DNA from: an uncultured Prevotella sp.
GTDB lineage: Bacteria; Bacteroidota; Bacteroidia; Bacteroidales; Bacteroidaceae
Assembly: GCA_900314365.1 (NCBI GenBank)
Contig: OMVH01000205.1
Location: 1-9,578 of the forward strand
Reading direction: 5' to 3'
DNA length: 9,578 bases
Both the position numbers and the translations under genes were made by a program. Below the pieces are notes generated by a model. It saw nothing but the letters and a program-made list of their open reading frames with translations. It was not told the DNA's origin and made no database searches. This document shows positions 1-8,300 of this stretch, piece after piece (position 1 is the first letter of the stretch; each line of letters begins with the position of its first letter).

Positions 1-152
1 AAATGCGTCACCCTAAATCTCTTGCTGTTTCTTATAAGTTGCTGATTATCAATAACAGTATTTTATCTCAACAAAAAAGCGACGAAGTCGGGAGATGCTA
101 ATCTGGATTGTTGAAGCTGTGTTTTTGTAGGGAAGATACACTTTTATAAAAA
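1..152. other. Left-edge region without a supported gene
   Basis: AT-rich DNA lies between the window edge and the operon terminator. One plus-strand frame is open from the edge to a TAA at 99-101 and could be the tail of a gene converging on the shared terminator, but about 33 codons are not enough to judge. TTGCTGATTATCAATAA at 40-56 contains the 9-base palindrome TGATTATCA. Nothing else was recognised. Confidence 0.4.
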
Positions 153-191
153 GAAAAGCGCAGGAACTTCCAAGGGCATCCTGCGCTTTTC
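153..191 (-). terminator. Strong intrinsic terminator after the GH106 gene (probably bidirectional)
   Basis: A perfect 13-base-pair inverted repeat is present: GAAAAGCGCAGGA at 153-165 pairs with TCCTGCGCTTTTC at 179-191 across a 13-base loop. On the minus strand it begins 30 bases after the GH106 stop, and the stem runs into a T-rich stretch (CTTTTC followed by TTTTTATAAAAG). On the plus strand it is followed by CTTTAAC, so it could also stop transcription arriving from the left. It marks the end of the susC-susD-GH106 transcript. Confidence 0.88.
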
Positions 192-220
192 CTTTAACTA
201 ACATCGGCTTGGCAAATAGC

Positions 221-3200
221 CTATTGCGGAAGACTGCTTATGAGCAGACGGCATGGTCCCATCAGACCGGAAGGCATCAGCTTGGAATCTTTCTTGAAGA
301 AGTCATATGAGCAGAAGGTTATCTTATGAGTCACTCCCGGCTGTTTGTCGCCGATGAGTCGGTTGCGCCACATGTTGACCACCTCTATCTTGAGGTCGTT
401 CGGGCCTTTGTGCACTGCCTCAGTGATGTCGATGACATAAGGAGCATGCCAGCATTGGCCCACATGGAGGCCGTTGACAGTCACTTCGGCGAGCACTCCC
501 ACGCGGCCCATGTCGAGCAGAATGCGCCCACGTGCGAGGTCGCGTTTGCTCAGGCTGAAGGTGTTGTGGTAGGTTGCTGTGCCGGAGAAGAACCTGATGC
601 TGTCAACCGGTGAGTCGGTGTAAGAGCCAAGTGTATCGATGACGATGGAGTCTGGTGCGCCGCGGCCGGATTGGAAACTGACTTTCCAAGGCGACTGAAT
701 GGTCGTCAGAAGGCTGCGCTGCGGCCTTTCCGGCTCTGGTGCAGAGACGGCATCGGTCTTTTCGCGGAACACTACGAAGCAGGCTTCTCCGCCCTCCATG
801 TGCAAGGCTATCTTTGTACATCCGTTCACCTGCTCGTAGCCTAAGCTGCTCACTTGTCCGGTCTCCGGGTTCCATCGTTCGGGTTTGCGCCCGTTAACGC
901 GGAAGGAAGCGTAGAGCGTGCAAGGCGTGAAGCTGCGGTTGTCCACCCAGTAGATGTCGGCATCATTCTGTTGCCGGTGTACGTAGCGCACGCTGTCTGT
1001 TCGCTGACAGCTGAAGTCGGGCTTGAGCTCCATCGCCTCAAGCGCCTGTTGCACTGAAGTTGTGTGTACGTTCTTGTATTTCCCGCTCCAGAGTTCGTCG
1101 GCCAGATGATGGAAGGCATCAGCGTCGTCGCTTATCGATTCCTCGCTTGTAGGCTTAGCTCCGCAGACATTGAGTCCATGCTTTATCCAGGAGCCTATCC
1201 GGCGCAGAGTGGGCAGCGTCATCCGGCATGCGTTGGTATCGAGGGCCAACAGTCGGTAACTCACGCCCGAAGGTGCCACCAGTTTGCCATCCTCGCATTG
1301 AAGGTCGTTCAACACGGGCGTGCTCACGTAGTCGAAGGCGTAGGAGTAGGGTACAGGAGGCATGTTTGAGGAGAAGAGGCTCGTGGCATTGGCATCGTCG
1401 CCGTAGTAGTAGGCCACGTCGGCCACGTTCTTTCCTTGTTGCAGCATGAAGGATGTGCGCGAGAGGTAGTCCACCCAGGGTTTGGCATATTCGGCCCACG
1501 TGTCGTGACGGTGGAACCACTGGCCGTAGATGCCTAACGACATACCGGGCAGATGGATGTCGTCGGGTTGATGGTCGCTGCTGTGTACTACGATGCGGTT
1601 GATGCCGTTGGCGAATTCCAAATCAGCAACCGGCTTCAGACATCCGCTCCACAGTGAGTAAGCGAGTATATTGTCGTCGGTACCATTGCTTGTCATCGAC
1701 TCGGCTGCCGCAATGTTCTGTCCGTAGATATGAGCTACGGAGGCTGTCTCACGGGTGTCAGCCTGCTTGCCCCAGTCGCCGTTGACATAGTTCATCAGTC
1801 CCGTCGTGGCCCACATCGCTCCCATAGGATAGGTGGCGTTGCGCTTGGGACTCATGCCGTCGGTCTCCATCACGCGGCAGGTCTCGTGGCTCTCAATGTA
1901 GGAAGTCATGCCGTGGCGGCGGGCGGCGTTGATGACTCCGTCGAAGAGATTTTCTTTCATGAGTTCAGAGAGTGTCAGTCGGTAGTCGAAAAGGAACTTG
2001 TCGGTTGTTGCTCCGTCCTTGATGACAACACCTGCCAAGGCTGGCATCCATGGAAGCAGACTGTAGCCTCTTCGGCGCTGAAACTCCTCGGGCATACGCT
2101 GGGTCCAGTTGCAAACCCCGGCCTCATAGCTGTCCATAAGCAGTGAGGTGATGCCTTTGCCCATCTGCCCCGGAACAAAAGATTCGAACATCTCGAAGTA
2201 TTTGTCGAGATAGCGGCGCATGGCCGCCGAGTCGAGTTTATCAGCCTCCAGACCTGTTGCCTCGGGAGGAGCAGGGTGGTTCATCTTTCCGGTAAGTGAA
2301 TAGCCGAAACGGTAGATGCGCCATAGTCCCGCCGGAGCATTCCAACGGAGTATGCCTGTGGAGTCAGTGTGGGCGGTAAGGTCGATGATGTCGGTCGAGG
2401 CATCAATGCCTTCCTTGCAAAGGGTAGGGTAGTTCATGATGTCGGTGGGTGTGCCGAACCCGGCCTTCTCCTCGGTATGGTTCACCTTAGGCTCGGCGTA
2501 AAGGTCAAATTCCGCTATGCTTATGGGGCGTTTGAAATTCTTGTAGACTATGCGGAAGTAGCGTGCTGTGACGGCAGGGAAACTGATGGTGTTCAGAGGA
2601 CAGCTTCCGTTGGGAATGTCGAAGACCTTGTGGTAGTTCTTGCCGTCGTCGCTCACTTCAAGCCATTTGTTGTTCTTGGGACGAATCCAGCGGTACTGAC
2701 TGAAGTATTGTTCGTCGGCAATGCTCAAGGCGCTGATGCTTACGGGTGATTTGAATTCGTACCCTATCCACATCGTTGCGTCTTTGTTGCCACCCCGCAG
2801 GGTGTCGGCTTTGCTCAGGTCACCGTCGGTGAGATGTTTGATGGAGAACTTTCCGTTCGATGACCTCACTTGGGTGAGGAGTTTGCGCAGCTTGCTGTCG
2901 GCATCCGTCTGTCGCACAGCCATAACAGCAATGTCGGCATAGTATTGTTTCTTCGACACCCGTCCTCTATTGATGGCATTTTGGAAAGTGCCGTTCGTCC
3001 GGTAAGGTTCAGGCAGTTGCAATGTGACGCGTTTCCCACCCTTGACGGTACACTCTCTCCACACCAGTTTCTTCATGGCATCGGCAGGTTCTACCCACGG
3101 ACCGCCCGTATTGCTCCAGCCCGGTGTGGCCTGGATGGTTACTTCCATGCCGAGCGAGTCGGCTTCATGTATGGCATATCTCATGCAATCTTTCCATGCC

Positions 3201-3475
3201 GGCGACATGAAGGTGGCCCTCTGCTTGACGATGGTTGGCGTAGAGAGATTGGCATCGAAGATGTGAACACCGGCGATACCGACCCGGTTCATCCAAAGCA
3301 GGTCCTTCTGGATGCCGTCTTTCGTTACATTGCCGTTCATCCAGTGCCACCACACTCGCGGCCGTGCTTCGTGAGGCGGGTTTTGGAAACCTTGCAGCAA
3401 AGGGTCGTTTTGGGCCGATGCAGATGCACCTGTCATGAGGATGGCAAGTAGGAATAAGAAGATGGATTCTCTCAT
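221..3475 (-). CDS. GH106 family alpha-L-rhamnosidase, secreted (periplasmic)
   Basis: This enzyme probably hydrolyses terminal alpha-L-rhamnose from plant-type or other rhamnosylated glycans. Numbering is from the Met at 3475, giving 1084 residues, a usual length for GH106. That Met was chosen because it directly starts a signal peptide (basic start, hydrophobic 5-15, cleavage near Ala21) with no lipobox Cys, so a periplasmic location is inferred. An in-frame Met at 3502 would add 9 residues and cannot be excluded. The N-terminal motif RPRVWWHWMNGN (about 38-49) followed by the DLLWMNRVGIAGVHIFDAN stretch is characteristic of GH106. Candidate catalytic acids are Glu451 in MDSYEAG and Glu592 in AAESMTS; from memory, B. 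thetaiotaomicron BT0986 uses two glutamates in comparable regions. An F5/8C-like beta-sandwich lies at about 206-329 and a galactose-binding-like domain at about 921-1081. No frameshift is seen. No promoter lies directly upstream, so it is probably cotranscribed with susCD. The family call is firm; the exact substrate is unknown. Confidence 0.93.
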   Translation of the reverse strand: MRESIFLFLLAILMTGASASAQNDPLLQGFQNPPHEARPRVWWHWMNGNVTKDGIQKDLLWMNRVGIAGVHIFDANLSTPTIVKQRATFMSPAWKDCMRYAIHEADSLGMEVTIQATPGWSNTGGPWVEPADAMKKLVWRECTVKGGKRVTLQLPEPYRTNGTFQNAINRGRVSKKQYYADIAVMAVRQTDADSKLRKLLTQVRSSNGKFSIKHLTDGDLSKADTLRGGNKDATMWIGYEFKSPVSISALSIADEQYFSQYRWIRPKNNKWLEVSDDGKNYHKVFDIPNGSCPLNTISFPAVTARYFRIVYKNFKRPISIAEFDLYAEPKVNHTEEKAGFGTPTDIMNYPTLCKEGIDASTDIIDLTAHTDSTGILRWNAPAGLWRIYRFGYSLTGKMNHPAPPEATGLEADKLDSAAMRRYLDKYFEMFESFVPGQMGKGITSLLMDSYEAGVCNWTQRMPEEFQRRRGYSLLPWMPALAGVVIKDGATTDKFLFDYRLTLSELMKENLFDGVINAARRHGMTSYIESHETCRVMETDGMSPKRNATYPMGAMWATTGLMNYVNGDWGKQADTRETASVAHIYGQNIAAAESMTSNGTDDNILAYSLWSGCLKPVADLEFANGINRIVVHSSDHQPDDIHLPGMSLGIYGQWFHRHDTWAEYAKPWVDYLSRTSFMLQQGKNVADVAYYYGDDANATSLFSSNMPPVPYSYAFDYVSTPVLNDLQCEDGKLVAPSGVSYRLLALDTNACRMTLPTLRRIGSWIKHGLNVCGAKPTSEESISDDADAFHHLADELWSGKYKNVHTTSVQQALEAMELKPDFSCQRTDSVRYVHRQQNDADIYWVDNRSFTPCTLYASFRVNGRKPERWNPETGQVSSLGYEQVNGCTKIALHMEGGEACFVVFREKTDAVSAPEPERPQRSLLTTIQSPWKVSFQSGRGAPDSIVIDTLGSYTDSPVDSIRFFSGTATYHNTFSLSKRDLARGRILLDMGRVGVLAEVTVNGLHVGQCWHAPYVIDITEAVHKGPNDLKIEVVNMWRNRLIGDKQPGVTHKITFCSYDFFKKDSKLMPSGLMGPCRLLISSLPQ

Positions 3476-3527
3476 AATGTTCTCGCGGTAAAGTGGGCTC
3501 ATGTCGTTTTAGTAGAAATGTCAGAAA

Positions 3528-3552
3528 GGGCAGGGTCTTCATGGCCCTGCCC
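3528..3552 (-). terminator. Intergenic GC-rich hairpin between susD and GH106 (possible attenuator or mRNA 3'-end stabiliser)
   Basis: GGGCAGGG at 3528-3535 is perfectly complementary to CCCTGCCC at 3545-3552, with a 9-base loop. On the transcribed minus strand the stem is followed by TTTCTGACATTTC, a poor U-tract. It resembles a leaky terminator or an RNA stability or processing element more than a full stop. It lies 52 bases before the chosen GH106 start. No Bacteroidetes-type promoter was found between it and the GH106 gene, so transcripts of the enzyme gene must pass through it. Confidence 0.5.
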
Positions 3553-3614
3553 CTCCAATGAGTTGTAACGGCGGCCCGTCGTATATTGCGGCGGGCTGTC
3601 GTCGTACAGAAGGC

Positions 3615-5300
3615 TTACTCCCAGTAAGAATTGCCCTGTCTTTCCTTGGTCGGAATCTCCCAGGTCATGCGGTTGATGGAAATAGCATTCTTGCTCCACT
3701 GGTTGGCTCCGCGTGCAGGCACTTCGTTCCAGCGCTTGCAGTTGTAGAAGGCCCAGTCGGCTTCGCCCCAGGTCTCGATGCGCCACTGCAGCTTCACCAT
3801 ATCCATCACGGTCATACCCTGCATACTGTTGTCGCAGGTCATGGTGGGCTTGCCGGGAAGCGTGCGGGCAGCAAGCAGGATGTTGAGCTGCTCCTTGGCC
3901 TTAGCCTCTTGGTTGGTCTGAGCGTAGGCCTCGGCCAGCATCAGACGCACTGTGGAAGCGCGCATGTAAACAAGGTCGCTCGTCGTGGCCTCATGCGAAT
4001 GGTTGGTGTAGCCAATGCCTTCGCTGGCTGCGAACTTCAAGGATGTGTACTTCGGCATAGTGTACTTATACCACGTGGTATCGGTCTTGCCAGCCTGCGT
4101 GCTGTACTGGTTGAAGTTCTCGAAGTCGGAAGGCAGGATGCAAGCCTTACGGCAGTCGTTGTCGGAGAGCTTGTTGTAGATGTTGGCATCCACCTGGTAC
4201 CAGCCACTCATGCTGTGGAAGAGTGGGTTGAGATTGCCGAAGTAGCAGGAGGAGCCGCCACGCTTGGTGCCCCACATGGCCTCAGGATTCTTGTCGATGT
4301 TGAAGAAGGCGTTCTGGTCGGCATTGAAGGTGGTGCCGTTCCATCCTTTGTCATTGCGGCTGTTCACATCCTTCAGCAGAGTGGCCTTCATGCCGTAGTT
4401 GTCGGCGCTGATAAGGTTGGGGTAGTGCTTCAGAATGTCCTCGCAGGCTGCTATGGTCAGAGCGTAGTCCTTCGTGTCGAGACCTGTGCGGGCGAGCTCA
4501 TACTGAGCCACGCCGCAGTCGATGTCGTGGATGTTGTCATCGTCGGAGCCTTTGGCCACGGTGTAGCCTTCAGTGCCGAGAGCCGAGAACTTGAAGTCGG
4601 CCACGCACTGCTTCAGAGTTGTCTTTATCCAATCCCATGTAGCCTTGACTGAGAGAGGTTGCTTGGGATTGTTGTATTTCCATTCGTCGTAGATGGGCCA
4701 TCCTTGCTTAGTCGTCGAGTTGACATCCTGCATGTCAGTGTAGCGTTCCATGAGCTGGATGTAACCTAAGGCTTTGATGGTGTTGCACTGAGCGCGGTAC
4801 TGGCGCAGGAGCTGGTCTTTGGCAAGAGCCACAGAGTCTGTCTTGTTGATGTAGAGCAGCGGGTGCAAGGCTGCGGAGATACGGTAGACCGGACCAAGAT
4901 AGTAGCCGTAGTTCGATACGGCCTGGTCCCTGTTCCACCACTGTAGGGTAGCCTCGTCATTGGTGTAGTAGGTCACCCACGAGCCCTTATATACCTCGGA
5001 GCCTTCCACCATGTCGCTCACTTGCAGTGAGCGCCACAGTTCCTGGTTGTATTCATATTGCTCTGAGTTGGAGAATCCGTTGGCGAAGGCTGCATTAGCA
5101 CTGAGGATGTAGTTCTGCATGTTGTTCACCATGCCCTCGAGCACCATTTTCTTCTTGGCCTCGTCGGTACCGTTGAGAATCTTCTCCGTGATGTCGTCAT
5201 CGCTGAATCCGTTGGGGTTCTGGACGTCGAGGTCGCCATTACATCCGGTTAGTCCGAGAAGGGCGGCCGCGAACAGTATGTTCTTATATCTGAGTTTCAT
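3615..5300 (-). CDS. SusD/RagB-family outer-membrane glycan-binding lipoprotein
   Basis: This is the surface lipoprotein that caps the partner SusC barrel and captures oligosaccharides for import. The 561-residue product starts with a lipoprotein signal peptide: basic KLRYK, a hydrophobic stretch and lipobox LTGC with Cys20 as the lipidation site. Residues just after it (NGDLDVQNPN) are typical of a SusD mature N-terminus. The alpha-helical TPR-like half includes the RQYRAQCNTIKALGYIQLM region near 167-184. The C-terminal SusD signature is visible as DLVYMRASTVRLMLAEAYA (442-460), and WRIETWGEADWAFYNCKRWNE (about 506-526) matches the conserved late RagB/SusD segment. Length is normal for the family. 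It begins 20 bases after the susC stop, with AGGAAAAAT just before the ATG, and is surely in the same operon. The glycan ligand cannot be read from the sequence; the adjacent GH106 gene suggests a rhamnose-bearing one. Confidence 0.96.
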   Translation of the reverse strand: MKLRYKNILFAAALLGLTGCNGDLDVQNPNGFSDDDITEKILNGTDEAKKKMVLEGMVNNMQNYILSANAAFANGFSNSEQYEYNQELWRSLQVSDMVEGSEVYKGSWVTYYTNDEATLQWWNRDQAVSNYGYYLGPVYRISAALHPLLYINKTDSVALAKDQLLRQYRAQCNTIKALGYIQLMERYTDMQDVNSTTKQGWPIYDEWKYNNPKQPLSVKATWDWIKTTLKQCVADFKFSALGTEGYTVAKGSDDDNIHDIDCGVAQYELARTGLDTKDYALTIAACEDILKHYPNLISADNYGMKATLLKDVNSRNDKGWNGTTFNADQNAFFNIDKNPEAMWGTKRGGSSCYFGNLNPLFHSMSGWYQVDANIYNKLSDNDCRKACILPSDFENFNQYSTQAGKTDTTWYKYTMPKYTSLKFAASEGIGYTNHSHEATTSDLVYMRASTVRLMLAEAYAQTNQEAKAKEQLNILLAARTLPGKPTMTCDNSMQGMTVMDMVKLQWRIETWGEADWAFYNCKRWNEVPARGANQWSKNAISINRMTWEIPTKERQGNSYWE

Positions 5301-5320
5301 ATTTTTCCTGTTTTATTGTG

Positions 5321-8300
5321 TTAGAGTTCAAGGTTCAGTCCCAGGGTGACTGTCTTCATCTGCGGGTAGGTTCTTGCGCCCACCTCCATACCACCGATGG
5401 TGGAGAGACTTGGGTCGAGACCGGCCTTCTTTGAGAAGAGGAACATGTTATCGAGCGAGAGGTAAGCACGCAGACGGGCAATACCAATCTTCTCGGTGAG
5501 GGTCTTAGGCATGGTGTAACCGAAGGTGATGTTCTTTATGCGCAGGTAGGAGGCGCTGAAGAGCGACATATCAGTCCAGTTGTAGCCACCGAAGGTTGCT
5601 CCATCGAGGTGGAGACTGTAGCTGTCGTTGGTCCACCACTGCATGGGGAAGTAAGCACCCTTGTTCTCCGGAGTCCAGGTGTTGCCGATGACGTCGCGCG
5701 AGAGACCACGGCGGTCGTCGCTACCGGCGATAGAAGAAGTAGCATAAAGTTCGTTGCCGTAGTCGACAGAGAGGAACTTGCCACCTAACTGATAGGCTGC
5801 CACAATACTGAGGTCGAAGTCCTTATAGCGGAACGAAGTGGAGAAGCCACCTATCCAGTCGGGAGTAGCCGTACCCATCTCGTAGCGTGATGCATCCGAA
5901 GGATTGTTGGTCCTTACGTTCTCACCCACCTTGTATTTGGCGTAGCGTCCGTCGTGGTCGCCTTTGTTCACATCTGCGTAGGTCACGCGGTGCCAGTACA
6001 TGGGCAGCCCCGTGTTCTCGTCGACTCCGGCATACTTAAAGATATAGAGGTTGTAGAGGTCCTTGTGCTCACCGCGGAGATAGAAGACGCCGCGGTTCTG
6101 ATAGCCCGAAGTACCACTGCTGGCCCAGGCATCATTTCCGGCAGTCCAGCAGCCCTTGGGCAGATCGATGGTCTCGTCCCAATGAGGTTTCTGCTCTTCG
6201 GGAACGTCGACGAGCGTGGTGCGGTAGTGCGTGCCATTGGTGGCCACGTGCCAGGTGAAGTTCTTGGTGCGGATGATGTCGGCACCCAACTCAAGCTCTA
6301 TACCGGCGTTGCGAATCTTGGCGCAGTTGCGTGTGCGCGTGGATTGGCCAAGGTTGGCCAGGGGCGATACGGCCTGAGCGAAGAGCGAGTTCACCGTGAG
6401 GTTGTTGTAGTAGTCGATGCTACCCGTGATGCGGCTGTTCAGCACGGAGAAGTCGAGACCGAGGTCGAACTGATGGACATTTTCCCAGGTGATATCGTCC
6501 TGAGCAGGAGATCCCGGAGCGTTAATCTTGAAGGTGTTTGGCGTGCCATAGGCGCTCGAAGTGGTCTTCCACGATGCTACGCCGTAGGACCAAGTGTTAT
6601 TGGTGTACCAGCTTGTGACTCCGTTTGAGTTACCTGTGACACCATAGCTGAAACGCAGTTTGGCGTTGTCGAGCCAGGTGCGTGTAGGCTTCATAAAGGC
6701 TTCGTCGGAGAGGCGCCAGCCGCCACCGATTGACCAGAACGTACCCCAGCGCTTGTCCTTGCGGAACTTTGAGGCACCGTCGCGGCGCAGGGTAGCCGAA
6801 GCGTAGTAACGCTCAGCATAGCTGTAGTTGGCGTTGCCGAAGTAGGCTTCGGTGCGGTATTTGTCGAGTCCCCATCCCGGAATGCCCAGGCCGTAGCCGG
6901 TACCGCCGAGTAGGTTCTTAATCTGAGCAAAGTTGCCGGGAATCACTTCGCCTGGCAGGAGCTCATAGCCCGTGCCGATGTTGACGTTCTTGCGGTCGAT
7001 GCTCTCGTACTCGTGTCCGAAAAGGGCATCCACGTGATGCACCTTGTTGAAGTCCTGCGAGTAGGTGAGCAGTTGCTGGATGTCCATCGTGCGGGTGGTC
7101 ATGGTCCAGAGGTTCATGCCGCCGTAGGGGGCTCCGCGGCCAGCCTGGCTGTTCATGTATTTAGTGTGCCTGAAGTTGTTCTCATCCATATTGAAGTTGT
7201 TACGGAAGGTGAAGTACTTCAGGAAGTGAGCCTCGGCGTAGGTACGTGCCGACCACACGGCGATGTCCTGTTGCTGGTAGTTGGTGTCCACCTCTTTGAG
7301 CAGGTCACGTCCCCAGGCGTTGCCGTCCTGCATGTAGGTGGAGCCTAACGGCGAGTAAGTACGGTGGTTGCCGTAGTTGAGCACGGCATTGCCGTTGGCA
7401 TCGTAGACGCGGTTGCCGTCCTTGTCGTACTGGTAGTAGGACACGAGCGGACTCCATCCGAGCACATATTCAAAGGTATTACCCGAAGAGGCACCGATGT
7501 TTCGGGCGCCCCACTTACCGGCCATCATGCGTGTCTGGGTGTTGGAGTAGCTAATGTTGCTTCCAATCTTCAGCCAGCTCAGCACGAGGGCGTCCATGTT
7601 GGCGCGACCGCTGTAACGACGGTATTTGGTGTTGCGCACGTAAGACGGGTCGTCCTGATAGCCCAGCGAGAAGTAGTAGTGCATACGCTCGTTACCACCG
7701 CTGGCCGATACGTTGTACTGCTGGCGGAAGCGCGTCTTCAGCAGCAAATCCTCCATCGTCTCGTTGTTGTAGAGCAGTTTGGCGTTGGGATTGATTCTGC
7801 CCGTTGACGGGTCCACAAGATAGGCTCCGCTCATGGTGGCACTGGAGTTCTTGTCCTTGCCCGTTATGGTGTAGACGGCACCAGGCACGTAGTAGGCCAT
7901 GTCGTTACCGAGAGCGTTCTTCTGGAAGTTAGTCTCGCTGCCAGTGTAGTCGAAGAGGTGCTGGCTGGCGAAGAGGCGTGCTTCCTCGTCGGTGTGGTTA
8001 GGATTGTTGACGTTGGAGGTGTAGACACCATTCTTCATCACGGGCAGTCCGTTGTTGACGCCGTAGCGATAGGAATTGTAGATACACTTCCAGGTGTACT
8101 CATAGATTTCGGCAGCGCTGTCCATGCTGTTGTAGTCGTGCGGACCGGCCGAGTTCCATCCCCAGCGTGCATCGAAGGTGATGCGGGCCTTGCCCGACTG
8201 TCCACTCTTCGTTGTGATGAGGATAACGCCGTTGGCTGCACGCGAACCGTAGAGAGCTGTCGAGGCAGCGTCCTTCAGAATGGTGATGTCGGCGATGTCG

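Noticed and set aside
40..56. TTGCTGATTATCAATAA as a recombination (dif or att) site
   Set aside because: Only a 9-base palindrome is present; no flanking recombinase gene, duplicated end or known core sequence could be seen.
3..101. A short plus-strand frame beginning MRHPKSLAVSYKLLIINNS at the left edge
   Set aside because: It is only about 32 codons, without a ribosome-binding site visible in the window and with no recognisable family. It may be the tail of a gene, but there is not enough to support a CDS call.
3165..3542. A 125-codon minus-strand frame starting in the intergenic hairpin with MKTLPFLTFLLKR and a GGAGG upstream
   Set aside because: The first 20 or so residues look like a small signal peptide, but the frame then runs out of phase through the GH106 coding sequence, giving Arg/His/Pro-rich nonsense. 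The GH106 frame is clearly the real one; at most this could be a translated leader, with no supporting evidence.
3558..4652. A 364-codon open frame on the plus strand, antisense to susD
   Set aside because: It lies wholly opposite a clear susD coding frame, has a low-complexity Val/Gly/His/Ala-rich composition typical of the reverse complement of GC-biased codons, and shows no recognisable domain.
5954..6628. A 224-codon plus-strand frame opposite susC
   Set aside because: It is the antisense shadow of conserved SusC barrel sequence with no domain signature. The same applies to the other plus-strand frames across 7013-8538.
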